Below, one piece after another: positions 12,791-25,616 of a DNA stretch of 64,000 nt. The notes below the pieces were generated by a model. The model was not told where the DNA came from. It did no database searches and saw only the letters and a list, made by a program, of their open reading frames with translations. A program made the translations under genes and the position numbers. This DNA comes from Pseudorasbora parva. Taxonomy: Eukaryota > Chordata > Actinopteri > Cypriniformes > Gobionidae. The DNA lies in NCBI RefSeq assembly GCF_024679245.1, contig NC_090192.1, forward strand, positions 302,501-366,500, written 5' to 3'. Positions within the stretch are counted from its first letter, which is position 1, and each line of letters starts with the position of its first letter.

Positions 12791-12829
12791 GGGAGAAGCA
12801 ATGGCCGGTTCGCTCTCAGAGTCACCATG
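12791..12829 (+). CDS. shisa6: shisa6-like internal micro-exon (39 nt, phase 1-1)
   Basis: A 39-base exon is inferred between an acceptor ending TTCCAG (12785-12790) and a donor GTAGGA from 12830. Read in phase 1 it gives EKQWPVRSQSHH between two split codons. The PVRSxS core resembles the cytoplasmic PVRSSS stretch of mammalian SHISA6 as I remember it, just before the segment encoded by the next exon. The last base (G) joins the first two bases of the exon at 22664 (GA) to make a Gly codon, so the frame is preserved. The region would lie in the cytoplasmic tail after the membrane segment. The exon is flanked by TG repeats at 12687-12740 and 12848-12868, which suggests regulated inclusion. 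It is short and identified by phase and weak similarity only; a chance AG...GT pair remains possible. Confidence 0.55.
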
Positions 12830-12847
12830 GTAGGAACGCTGTTCAGA

Positions 12848-12868
12848 TGTGTGTGTGTGTGTGTGTGT
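12848..12868. repeat. TG microsatellite downstream of the 39-nt exon
   Basis: A TG run begins 18 bases after the donor at 12830 and is followed by TGTGTGTCTGTGTT-like stretches up to 12928. Confidence 0.9.
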
Positions 12869-13114
12869 ATGTGTTTCTCCCCTCGGCCTCTGTGTGTCTG
12901 TGTTCGTGGTGGAAGTGTGTGTCTGTGTAAGTCATGATTAGATGGCATTCTTCTCCTGCACCCCTATAGTGTCTTTTTTTCCTCTGGACTCTTCCTCCTT
13001 CCTGCCTTCTCCACACATGCTAGCGCAGGGATAAAGACAGTTTTGAATGATGTTACTTCTTATTAATTAAAGAAGACATCAGAAAAATCTGTGCTTATCT
13101 CTGCGGGCGACGTG

Positions 13115-13143
13115 CTGATGATGATGATGATGATGATGATGAA
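13115..13143. repeat. GAT trinucleotide repeat
   Basis: About nine GAT units. Confidence 0.9.
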
Positions 13144-13397
13144 GGGAAGCCCTCCTCCTGTCTCCGAGCCGGGTATGTGCAATCCGACATCAGTGTCTGT
13201 ACATGTGTTATTCTTGCTGTCCTGAATAAAGCACATTTGAAAAGCTTTGCTGTTTAGCATGGAGCGAGTGTGTGTGGGTCAGTGTCCATGAAATGACTGT
13301 GATTTTGCTAAATGATCCAGTGCTTTTCCATCTCATCCCCGGAGACTCACTCTATCAGAATGTGTTCGGCTCTTTAAAAGCAAGAGCACAATGTTCA

Positions 13398-13556
13398 GAG
13401 CTGGACAAATACACAACTTCATTACTGGAGTAAAGTACTGCTGGTCCAATATTACTCCGTTACAAGTGAAAGTTGTAAAAACAGATTTTTACTGGAGTAA
13501 AAGTACAGAAGTATTTGTTTTCAAAAGTACTTAAGTATCAAAAGTAAATGTCCTTC
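13398..13556. repeat. Dispersed AGTAAAAGTAC-type repeat
   Basis: Contains ACTGGAGTAAAGTACTG, ACTCCGTTACAAGTG and GTACTTAAGTATCAAAAGTA, a sequence style common across teleost genomes. Its class is not determined here. Confidence 0.5.
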
Positions 13557-13777
13557 TTTATGTGGCCGCATTATTGTATTATAGTTGTATAAATGCACAT
13601 TATGCCATCATGGTTTAAGCCAGTCAGTGACGCTCCATCTGACACACTAGCAGACGACTAACTTAAACTCATTTAAATACTTGTAGAAAAGTTACAAAGC
13701 TGCTGTCACTTTAAGGCCGAATGCACGGATCCAATACACTGATACACATCTGATATTCTCACACTGTTCACCTGATA

Positions 13778-13938
13778 CACAGTGCTTTTCTTACTCAGTA
13801 TTTTTGTCTCGTTTCTAGTCAAAATTTCAAAAAAATTCTTACATTAAGAAACATTTACCAGACAAGTAAAAAAAAAGAGAGTCTTGTTTCAGGAAAAAAT
13901 TACACACACACACGCACGCACGCACGCACGCACGCATG

Positions 13939-13972
<34 letters not shown>

Positions 13973-14243
13973 GGGTTTTTGCTTAAAATAAGATAAATAA
14001 TCTGCCAATGGGGTGAGAAAAATAATCTTAATTCAAACAGAAAACAAGATTATTTTTCTCACCCCATTGGCAGATTATTTATCTTATTTTAGCAAAAACT
14101 CTCTTCATTTTGAGTTATTTTTCCCCAAAACAAGACAAATACTTTTGCTTGTCTAGTAAATACTTCTTGTTTTAAGAATGTTTCGATGTTTGGACTAGAA
14201 ACAAGACAAAAATACTGAGTAAGAAGAGCATTTTTTGCAGTGT
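13778..14243. mobile_element. Palindromic MITE, family A, copy 5 (with CA insertion)
   Basis: Both outer arms are present: AGTGCTTTTCTTACTCAG on the left and AGAAGAGCATTTTTTGCAGT on the right. Between the left arm and the core lies a 69-base CA/CG repeat (13901-13969) that other copies lack. Confidence 0.85.
13901..13969. repeat. CA/CACG microsatellite inside MITE
   Basis: Alternating CA with a CACG core, located within family A copy 5. Confidence 0.92.
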
Positions 14244-14600
14244 GATGAAAATGACACACACCAAATCCCGATCTCGAACATGCAGGAGTTCTGTGACATT
14301 TCACTTTTAAATGTTAACCGTTTCTGTCAGTGGTTAAATGCCAAACCCCAGTGGCTCTCGCTCCGGCTTTGTCAAAATCTGGAAGTCCTCGGCGTCTCCC
14401 TCCCTTCGGTCCCTCATTAGTCCGCTCTTCTCTCTCCGCCGGTCCTTTTAGGACCTCATGGGAAGCCAGATGTGTGTGACCTGAGGTTTGGCAGCGTCTC
14501 GAGGCGCACAGATGTTCACACACACCTTCCCACATGACCTTGTTTACTCGCTGCTTCCTGGAATACATTTCAGATTTGGTCTAAAATCAGGAGTCAGGTT
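14244..14600. other. Unassigned intronic sequence
   Basis: Unique and fairly GC-rich, with no gene recognised. Confidence 0.4.
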
Positions 14601-14822
14601 CACTGCAATACATGCTCTTCTTCCTCACCCCATTGGCAGATCATTTGGCCCGTTTTAAGCAAAAACTCTCTTCATTTAGATTTGATTCTCAACAAAACAA
14701 ACAAACAAAAAATCTCTTGTCGTTTCACTGATCTAGTAAATGCATCTTAATTCAAGAATATTTAGATATTTAGACTGGAAACAAGAAAAAAATACTTAAT
14801 AAGAAGAGCATGTTTTTGCAGT
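14601..14822. mobile_element. Palindromic MITE, family A, copy 6 (left half deleted)
   Basis: It begins CACTGCAATACATGCTCTTC and jumps directly to CTCACCCCATTGGCAG, so the first half of the palindrome is lost. The right arm continues to TTTTTGCAGT. Confidence 0.8.
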
Positions 14823-15235
14823 ATTTTATGTTATGTATGGATTATTTTTTAATTGATTATGTAATTGGCATTATACGTTTATCTGACTGATAATAAATAG
14901 TTACATTTGATCTATTCTGACTTTCTCTGGAATTATTAACTAACCTATCTCTAGTAGATTATGAACGGGCATAACTTCAACAAAGGGTTAAACGGATTCA
15001 TTAAATGTGTGATTAACTATTAAATATAAATGACCAAATAACCAATTGTCGTTCAAATGTTTTTGATCGGTATGATATTGTAAACCTCTGCTCATTAATC
15101 TGCTCATAACTCAGTAAAGCAGTGTAATATTCCTCCTGTGTGAATATACAGTAACGTGTGATTTATTCCTGTGATCAGAGCTGAGTTTATCATCATTCCT
15201 CCAGTCTTCACTAGCTTCCATCTATACACTATTCA
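14823..15235. other. Unassigned AT-rich intronic sequence
   Basis: No gene or recognisable element. Confidence 0.4.
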
Positions 15236-15408
15236 AAAATGCTGTGTTGTTTTAACCCAATGTTGGGTCAAATAAGGACTAACGCAGCAATTGGGTTGTT
15301 TGAATTCTGTGGTTGGTTTAAATATTTGCTTAAAACAAACCAATAGCTGGGTTAGTCCATATTTGACCCAACATTGGGTTGTTTTTTACCCAGAATTTTT
15401 AGCGTGTA
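15236..15408. mobile_element. AACCCA-rich palindromic MITE, family B, copy 2
   Basis: AAATGCTGTGTTGTTTTAAC on the left and GTTGTTTTTTACCCAGAATT on the right form inverted ends, with internal AACCCA/TGGGTT words. It matches the element at 1880-2042. Confidence 0.7.
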
Positions 15409-15731
15409 GTTGTGAATGTTATGCACAAAAGTGCAATATCGCATAAAACATTAGCGAATACATTATGCATAATCGTCACTTTGATAAACTAAGACACATA
15501 AGAGAAGCCACCATATGTAATAATCTTCATAAATAATAAATGTTTGCATCTCATTAGACGTGTGGTGTTGTTTTCAGAGGCAGATTAGTAAGACTGGATA
15601 TATCCAGACCATCTCTGACCACAGAGTCAACCAAATCTCTACAAGAGATATTTCAGTGGGTTTGCTCAGTGGTGCGGTTACATCGTGAAACTCGTATGAT
15701 TACACTTTAGAATAATGGTCATTAGTTAACA

Positions 15732-15749
15732 TTAGGGTTAGGGTTAGGG
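15732..15749. repeat. Three TTAGGG units within a dispersed repeat
   Basis: Three perfect telomere-type hexamers lie within TCATTAGTTAACATTAGG... and ...TATTAACTAACATGAAC. The surrounding inverted words suggest a mobile element rather than a telomere. Confidence 0.7.
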
Positions 15750-15800
15750 TATTAACTAACATGAACTAACCATGAGCAGTACTTCTTCATCTTTGTTAAC

Positions 15801-15943
15801 TTTATTTAAAGCAAAAACTCTCTTCATTTTGAGTTATTTTTCCCAAAACAAGACAATTACTTTTGTTTGTCTAGTAATGTTTAGATGTTTGGACTAGAAA
15901 CAAGACAAAAATACTGAGTAAGAAGAGCAGTTTTTCTGCAGTG
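15801..15943. mobile_element. Palindromic MITE, family A, copy 7 (right arm only)
   Basis: It starts at AAGCAAAAACTCTCTTCATT and runs to the right terminal TTTTTCTGCAGTG. The palindrome core and left arm are absent. Confidence 0.75.
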
Positions 15944-17192
<1,249 letters not shown>

Positions 17193-17433
17193 GCATGTTT
17201 AATAGACTTAACATGGAAAATGTACTTTGAAACCAAAAACAAAAACTTTAAAAATGAAAGTGAGCCAATTACTTACCCTCTACTGCCACCTGCTGGTTAA
17301 AATAGTAATTTTGTTGTTAAAATAATATTTAGACTTTATTAAGTCACTATTGTAACACTTAAGATCACATTTTGTCAATTTATCACTACATTTCATCTGA
17401 GCTCTGTTTTAATTATTTTACTGTTTAAAGGCC

Positions 17434-20348
17434 TTAAATGTGCACTTTGTAGTATTTTTGCAGTAAAATATCCAAAAACCACCAGGCCGGTGTTATAAAT
17501 TTAGCTCAGTTGAGTACTTACAATATCCCAAATGTTTTAAAACTATTTGTAAATTGTGAGAGAATTGCTATTTTAACTGAGGACCGGGACGTGTCAGCAT
17601 AGCGTCTGAGGGAGTCGCGTGTCGATGGCGTCATGTCTGCGCTACCCTCGGCTTCGGGTTTTACTTGGCAGGAGCGCTTTACTCCTAGCACACTGTAAAC
17701 CCTAATGTTGTCTTTACTTAAACAACTCAAGTAATCTTGACTAAATATTATTAGTTTAGTCCAAAAACTCCAAAATATAAGTTAGTATAACTTATTAACA
17801 AGGAAGAGCGGATCAGTGCATGCTCCCGGCGAATGTGTCTCGTCCCGTCATAATAAAAGTCCCGGTGTTCGCGAGCCGTGTGTGTGTTTACCAATCACTC
17901 CAGCGGCCGTGCTCAGCACCACAACACTCGCTCCATCTCTGCTTCACTACAGTAACGTTAATAACCAATCGCTCCAGCAGCCGTGCTCAGCTCCTCAACA
18001 CTCGGTCCTGCTCTGCTTCACTACAGTAACGTTAATAACCAATCGCTCCAGCGGCCGTGCTCAGCTCCTCAACACTCGGCCCTGCTCTGCTTCACTACAG
18101 TAACGTTAATAACCAATCGCTCCAGCGGCCGTGCTCAGCTCCTCAACACTCGGTCCTGCTCTGCTTCTCTACAGTAACGTTAATAACCAATCACTCCAGC
18201 GGCCGTGCTCAGCTCCTCAACACTCGTCCTGCTCTGCTTCACTACAGTAACGGTAATAACCAATCGCTCCAGCAGCCGTGCTCAGCTCCTCAACACTCGG
18301 TCCTGCTCTGCTTCACTACAGTAACGTTAATAACCAATCGCTCCAGCAGCCGTGCTCAGCTCCTCAACACTCGTCCTGCTCTGCTTCTCTACAGTAACGT
18401 TAATAACCAATCACTCCAGCGGCCGTGCTCAGCTCCTCAACACTCGTCCTGCTCTGCTTCACTACAGTAACGGTAATAACCAATCGCTCCAGCAGCCGTG
18501 CTCAGCTCCTCAACACTCGGTCCTGCTCTGCTTCACTACAGTAACGTTAATAACCAATCACTCCAGCGGCCGTGCTCAGCTCCTCAACACTCGGTCCTGC
18601 TCTGCTTCACTACAGTAACGTTAATAACCAATCGCTCCAGCAGCTGTGCTCAGCTCCACAACACTTGGTCCTGCTCTGCTTCACTACAGTAACGGTAATA
18701 ACCAATCGCTCCAGCAGCCGTGCTCAGCTCCACAACACTCGCTCCTGCTCTGCTTCTCTACAGTAACGTTAATAACCAATCACTCCAGCGGCCGTGCTCA
18801 GCTCCTCAACACTCGGTCCTGCTCTGCTTCACTACAGTAACGTTAATAACCAATCGCTCCAGCGGCCGTGCTCAGCTCCTCAACACTCGGTCCTGCTCTG
18901 CTTTAGACTACAGTAACGTTAATAACCAATCGCTCCAGCGGCCGTGCTCAGCTCCTCAACACTCGGTCCTGCTCTGCTTCTCTACAGTAACGTTAATAAC
19001 CAATCACTCCAGCGGCCGTGCTCAGCTCCTCAACACTCGGTCCTGCTCTGCTTCACTACAGTAACGTTAATAACCAATCGCTCCAGCGGCCGTGCTCAGC
19101 TCCTCAACACTCGGTCCTGCTCTGCTTTAGACTACAGTAACGTTAATAACCAATCGCTCCAGCGGCCGTGCTCAGCTCCTCAACACTCGGTCCTGCTCTG
19201 CTTCACTACAGTAACGTTAATAACCAATCGCTCCAGCGGCCGTGCTCAGCTCCTCAACACTCGGTCCTGCTCTGCTTTAGACTACAGTAACGTTAATAAC
19301 CAATCGCTCCAGCGGTCGTGCTCAGCTCCTCAACACTCGCTCCTGCTCTGCTTCTCTACAGTAACGTTAATAACCAATCACTCCAGCGGCCGTGCTCAGC
19401 TCCTCAACACTCGCTCCTGCTCTGCTTCTCTACAGTAACGTTAATAACCAATCGCTCCAGCGGTCGTGCTCAGCTCCACAACACTCGCTCCTGCTCTGCT
19501 TCTCTACAGTAACGTTAATAACCAATCGCTCCAGCGGCCGTGCTCAGCTCCTCAACACTCGCTCCTGCTCTGCTTCTCTACAGTAACGTTAATAACCAAT
19601 CGCTCCAGCGGTCGTGCTCAGCTCCTCAACACTCGTCCTGCTCTGCTTCACTACAGTAACGTTAATAACCAATCGCTCCAGCGGCCGTGCTCAGCTCCTC
19701 AACACTCGCTCCTGCTCTGCTTCTCTACAGTAACGTTAATAACCAATCGCTCCAGCGGTCGTGCTCAGCTCCTCAACACTCGTCCTGCTCTGCTTCACTA
19801 CAGTAACGTTAATAACCAATCACTCCAGCGGTCGTGCTCAGCTCCTCAACACTCGTCCTGCTCTGCTTCACTACAGTAACGTTAATAACCAATCGCTCCA
19901 GCGGTCGTGCTCAGCTCCTCAACACTCGTCCTGCTCTGCTTCACTACAGTAACGTTAATAACCAATCACTCCAGCGGTCGTGCTCAGCTCCTCAACACTC
20001 GCTCCTGCTCTGCTTCTCTACAGTAACGTTAATAACCAATCGCTCCAGCGGTCGTGCTCAGCTCCTCAACACTCGCTCCTGCTCTGCTTCTCTACAGTAA
20101 CGTTAATAACCAATCGCTCCAGCGGTCGTGCTCAGCTCCTCAACACTCGTCCTGCTCTGCTTCACTACAGTAACGTTAATAACCGCGTCCATGAACGTGA
20201 TTTCTGCTCGAGTCCTATTTTCCACCGGCTGTGAGGTGAAGACCACATCTCCCAAGATGCTGCGCTCACACTTTGCATCATCAAACTACGCATTTGTTTT
20301 GAATAGGCGCCCTCCAGTGGACGGAAAGCTGCATAGTGCACCTTTAAA
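17434..20348. mobile_element. Non-autonomous DNA element carrying a 74-bp minisatellite
   Basis: The left end TTAAATGTGCACTTTGTAG (17434 onward) is mirrored by the right end, whose inverse reads TTAAAGGTGCACTATGCAG (to about 20347). Inside the left end are AAAATATCCAAAAACCACCA and GGCCGGTGTTATAAAT; inside the right end are ATCTCCCAAGATGC and GCGCCCTCCAGTGGACGG. I associate both with one widespread teleost non-coding element. A further small element appears nested at about 17691-17800 (CACACTGTAAACCCTAATGT...). There is no transposase. A direct repeat ACTGYTTAAAGGCCT lies just outside each end (17420 and 20363). Confidence 0.65.
17888..20184. repeat. 74-bp minisatellite, about 31 copies
   Basis: The unit is about 74 bases and contains AATAACCAATCGCTCCAGCG, GCCGTGCTCAGCTCCTCAAC and CTGCTTCACTACAGTAACGT. 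Units vary at a few fixed positions (GCAGCC/GCGGCC/GCGGTC, TCACTA/TCTCTA/TTAGACTA, with or without one C in CTCGGTCC). The block is bounded by the arms of the DNA element above. Because 74 is not a multiple of 3 the reading frame rotates, so the overlapping open frames are artefacts. Confidence 0.97.
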
Positions 20349-20384
20349 TGCAAATGATTTTAACTGCTTAAAGGCCTAAATGGT

Positions 20385-20761
20385 TGAACCCCGATAAATG
20401 CAGCTTGCAGCTTTAATTCAGATTGAGTTTGATGTGTGTGTAAAGAGCTGCGATGTGCGGAAACTCTTCGTTAGCGCAGACACACTTCAACTAAACGCCT
20501 TCTCAAAAGCAGCTAATTGGTCTCCAGATTAAAGCCGGATCATTGAACTGGACGAGGCTTTTATTAATTAGAGTTCTGGCTCTCATCAGCGCCGCTGTGG
20601 ATGTTCTGGACCTGAGCCGATATGGGCCTCGTCTCCTTCTAACTTTAATCAAAAGCTGTAGATAAATCATCCGACGGACCCTTCTACTGTTAATGTGCTA
20701 ATGCTGGAGTAAAGAGGAACATACAGAATAACTAACGCCTGCTGAGCGCTCCTCACCTTTA
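20385..20761. other. Unassigned unique intronic sequence
   Basis: No repeat or exon is visible. It contains TTATTAATTAGAG, a homeodomain-like word, and could be conserved non-coding sequence; that is untested. Confidence 0.35.
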
Positions 20762-21216
20762 CACTGCAAACACGCTCTTCTTACTCAGTCATTCTGTCTC
20801 GTTTCCAGTCCAAATGTCTAAATATTCTTAAATCAAGATGCATTTACTAGATCAGTAAAATGACATAAGATATTTTTCCTTGTTTTGCTGAGAATAAAAT
20901 CTAAATGAAGAGAGTTTTTGCTTAAAACAGGCCAAATGATCTGCCAATGGGGTGAGGAAATAATCTGATTTCTGATTGAAATCTTGTTTCTTGTTTCCGT
21001 CCTGAACAGAATTAAGATTATTTTTCTCACCCCATTGGCAGATCATTTATCTTATTTTAAGCAAAAACTCTCTTCATTTTGAGTTTTTTTTCCCCAAAAC
21101 AAGACGATAATTTGTACTTGTTTAACTAACCCTTTCTTAATGTAAGAACATTTCTATATTTGGACTAGAAACGAGACTAAAATACTGAGTAAGGAGAGCT
21201 TCTCTTTTTTGCAGTG
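20762..21216. mobile_element. Palindromic MITE, family A, copy 8 (nearly complete)
   Basis: CACTGCAAACACGCTCTTCT on the left and AGAGCTTCTCTTTTTTGCAG on the right are the outer inverted ends, and GCCAATGGGGTGAG with its inverse forms the core. It is one of the two fullest copies in the window. Confidence 0.88.
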
Positions 21217-21933
<717 letters not shown>

Positions 21934-21996
21934 TCCAATGGCCGATGCATCACTATAACACTCGCCCACAGCTGCAGAGAAGCAGAATGTTAACTG

Positions 21997-21999
<3 letters not shown>

Positions 22000-22033
<34 letters not shown>
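22000..22033. repeat. GT microsatellite
   Basis: About 34 bases of GT. Confidence 0.95.
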
Positions 22034-22034
<1 letters not shown>

Positions 22035-22317
22035 CGACGATTAACGAAAGTGGTAATTTTGCCAAGTGTCCTTTTAAAAATGTACAGTTCCCTGTCAATG
22101 GATTTTGCCTGTGATTTTGTGCAAACACTGTGTAAATGAGTTTAATTGAATAAATATTAAATAATAATAATAAACATTTTAATTTTTTCATGAACTTAAG
22201 ATGATAATTACTGTGTGGCCACTAGTGTTGATTGTACATGCATTGTTTGTTGCTGATCTTGTTTTGTAATGTGTGTAATGTTTCTGGCCAAACGCATGTG
22301 GACCGACGCTCTAATGA

Positions 22318-22318
<1 letters not shown>

Positions 22319-22403
<85 letters not shown>
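22319..22403. repeat. CA microsatellite upstream of the 63-nt exon
   Basis: About 85 bases of CA, ending 260 bases before the exon at 22664. Confidence 0.98.
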
Positions 22404-22406
<3 letters not shown>

Positions 22407-22663
22407 TGTCGTTCAGCAGAAGAAGCGCTTGTAGAGTGAAGCGCTTATAGCAGTGAACGAGGATCCGCTCATTCATTAATGCTGTGATGAAATATGAATC
22501 GAGCTCATGTTCCTGTCCGCATTCTCTTGGCCTTGTCGAGTCTGCAGTGGTTATTAATGTGATTTTCGCTAAAGGCCATTTTTCCCACACGCTCTGGATT
22601 ATAGTCGAGCATGCTTGCCTTTATTCTGAAACCCAATCAGACCTGTCATTGTTTTTTCTGCAG

Positions 22664-22726
22664 GAGCTCATCAACATAATTACAACCACCTCGGTCTCGG
22701 TAGCCCAACACGAACGCCTAAAAGTG
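22664..22726 (+). CDS. shisa6: shisa6-like internal exon (63 nt, phase 1-1)
   Basis: The acceptor is a strong pyrimidine tract ending TTTTTTCTGCAG (to 22663), and the donor is GTAAGG from 22727. In phase 1 the exon encodes AHQHNYNHLGLGSPTRTPKS, and its last base G joins AA of the next exon to give Glu before [10 protein letters not shown]. The YNH...TxTP pattern resembles an insert found in the longer SHISA6 isoform (YNHPIL...TQTPT before the RMN motif), recalled from family knowledge. The other frame, with ELINIITT, does not fit the phase of the neighbouring exon. The length is a multiple of three with symmetric phase, so the exon could be skipped without shifting the frame. The product segment is part of the cytoplasmic tail and has no catalytic role. 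Confidence 0.68.
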
Positions 22727-22849
22727 GTAAGGACGTGTTCCTCATCTAAGCCCATCTCACAGGAACACACGGAGCGTCTGTGTTTGCATGCCTACAAGAT
22801 CAACTGGACAGCTCAATAGCATTGACCATCATCATCATCATCATCATTT

Positions 22850-23081
22850 CAATACGGCTGCGCTAATATTCATGAATGAATGATAACTAATGCCCAGATA
22901 ATGATGAGTTAATGTCTGACTGATGAAGAACTAACACATTTATTAATGATTACTGCATCAGCAACATCAGCCCTCGACAAGTAAAGTCAGAAGTGTTAGT
23001 TGTTCATCAGTCAGACATTAACTCATCATTATCTGTGCATTAGTTAAGCATTCATTAATGAATATTAGCGCACCCGTATTG
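22850..23081. mobile_element. Long-inverted-repeat MITE (about 90-bp arms)
   Basis: The left arm CAATACGGCTGCGCTAATAT ... GTCTGACTGATGAAGAACTA has a near-perfect inverse on the right ending GCGCACCCGTATTG. A loop of roughly 60 bases lies between (TTTATTAATGATTACTGCAT...). It starts 124 bases after the donor of the 63-nt exon. No coding capacity. Confidence 0.88.
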
Positions 23082-23648
23082 TGACGTGTTACCGAAAACC
23101 CCTTGATTTGAGTTAGCGATCACACCGATGGCCGAAGCGTCTCGTTAGCACTGATGAAATCCCAGTGAAGCGTGTTAGTCTGACTGGGGTTGGTGGATCT
23201 CTCACACCCCACAGCTTTAAAGGCTCCCGACGGATCTGTGCTGATATAATAAAGCAGAGCAGCCTATTCACCGCATGTGATGATCCGGTCCTGCTGCGGT
23301 TCAGAAGGGCTTGTGTGGCTCTTTAAGACACATTTTATCTAGTAACATATGCTACATTTACAGTTTTACATTTACATTTACACTGCATTTAGCAGACGCT
23401 TTTATCCAAACTGAGGAGTTCAGGAAGCAATCTGTCATGAAGAGGCAAAGAAACGCAAAAAGTGCCTTAAATACAAAGATTTGGATATTACTCAGAGTAA
23501 AATCACTGAAAAACTAAACAAAATTCACTTTAAAGAAAGACTTTTATTCAAAACAATACTCAATGTCTCCAGACATATGCGCATCTTATGTAGGCCTATA
23601 GCCTATCATACTCATGCTGCTCACTCTTCATAATCTACATATGAAAAA

Positions 23649-23688
<40 letters not shown>

Positions 23689-24596
23689 TTATAGGCCAAT
23701 ATTTAAACATAGCCTAATTAAATAGGCTACGTTTTCTTTAACCCATGGCGGATGAAGGCATCGGCGCAATCTGATGGATATTTTCCTTTATGACATCGGG
23801 TTTAACTCACAGTACTCCAACATTTTAAGCCTTACAGATAAGAAGACTTCATTATAAACTATAATAACAGAGGCCGTTGATTCAGGGAATGGATAATTTT
23901 GCATGCACTCACTCCAGACAAACACAGCCTTCATTTCTAAAATGTATTTCTTCATATTTCTAACAAATGAAATTCAAAGCCAAAATAAAGAAGTGCTGCA
24001 AATTCAAACATTTCACTCTTTTCATTTGTGTTAATGCTTGGATAACAGGCCCGTATATCTCCTTCCATTAGAAATAATGGCTATTGCGGTGCAGGGATGT
24101 ACATAAACTTACCAACATACGCTGCATACTTTTTGGAATGCATTATCATGAGAGGAAACAAATGTTTTAGTCGCATAACAGCGGTAAATGGAAACAGTCA
24201 TTTCACAATATTTTTTTTATTGACATTTAGTAGCCTAAATATCTCAAGGGTTTTCTGCAAATCTGTAAACACTGCTACTGAGAGAGCGGTCCAAACTCAC
24301 TCAAGCGGATTCAGGTTGGTTTGCAAACCCGTTTGACCCATTACTAATTTAAGTGTCAAAATGTGCACAGTTCAGTTACAGTTTAACTTCTTGAACTCAA
24401 TGCTGTTAAACTGAATTTACTATTTTTTCCTTAAATATCCACATAAACAACAAATTGTTCATCAATATAGACCCTCTTTAAAACACCCATGGGCCTCGCT
24501 AACCCCCTTAATGTGTGCCTGCCTGCAAACATCAGTGACACATCAGATCTGTGTGTGAATCGTGTTTGGTTGGTAGATGAAGCCGGATTGAGAGGG
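23082..24596. other. Intronic sequence with a dispersed repeat and an A/TA tract
   Basis: Holds TTTACATTTACACTGCATTT-AGCAGACGCTTTTATCCAAA (23370-23410), a repeat found throughout teleosts, and a poly-A/TA tract at 23644-23689. The rest is unassigned and AT-rich; the frames at 23311 and 24097 show no domain. Confidence 0.5.
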
Positions 24597-24634
24597 ACAC
24601 ACACAGACACACACACACACACACACACACACAC
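24597..24634. repeat. CA microsatellite
   Basis: A short CA run with one GACA interruption. Confidence 0.92.
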
Positions 24635-24924
24635 CCGGCCATCATATCAATCCTCATACTGTAAGTGTGAAAGCCCTCTCGCAGTCCGGCATTGTTCTCT
24701 ACAGCTGGTGCAAATAGTCACTCCGAAAAAAAGCCCAAAGCCATTTCACGACCCTCCATCATTAGAGCTCTGAACCCGAAGCATCCCGTCCCCAACTCTA
24801 TTTCATTTGCTCTCTCCACATAGTGCTGTTATTGAACTGCGTTCTTTTTCCCTTGAATTGACCAGCTCACAGATCTCTAAGGCACGGTAAGTTATCTTTG
24901 CAACCTCATTGATTCTCTCTCTTT

Positions 24925-24966
24925 CCTCTTCCTCCTCCTCCTCCTCCTCCTCCTCCTCCTCCTCCC
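24925..24966. repeat. TCC trinucleotide repeat
   Basis: About 13 TCC units within a pyrimidine-rich tract (24915-24975). Confidence 0.93.
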
Positions 24967-25373
24967 TCTTCCTCCAATGAAGATGAATGTTTTCCACTTC
25001 CCACTCCACCAACAGCTGAACCCCAATGCATGAACTGAGCAAGTGCAAATGCAGTTGTGTGAACGTTGCTCGTCCTCTGTATCTCCCACCGTCCATCCGT
25101 CCGTCCCTGGAGTGTTGTTGGGTCTCATTCTGCTGCGCTGGTCGCGGCTCTATTTATAAACCGGGCCTGATCCTCGGCCTGGCGTGACGGGCACGAGGGG
25201 TCGACACACACATCACATGGCATCATCATTCACCATACCCAACGGGACGGCTGATTGGTCCGCGACGCTGTGACTCTTGTCTTTTTAGAGCCACTATATC
25301 CCGGTCCTTGACTTCCCATCATCCCACAGCAATGTCTTCCAACATGTCGAGTGTGTTGAGTTTGTGATTTTGA

Positions 25374-25616
<243 letters not shown>

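Noticed and set aside
17816..20234. Overlapping proteins with LLCFTTVTLITN / SCSAPQH repeats
   Set aside because: They are translations of the 74-bp minisatellite. The frame rotates with each unit and the frames overlap each other.
22664..22726. Reading the 63-nt exon as ELINIITTTSVSVAQHERLKV
   Set aside because: That frame ends in phase 0 and cannot join the phase-1 exon at 25420; the alternative frame joins cleanly and resembles the SHISA6 insert.
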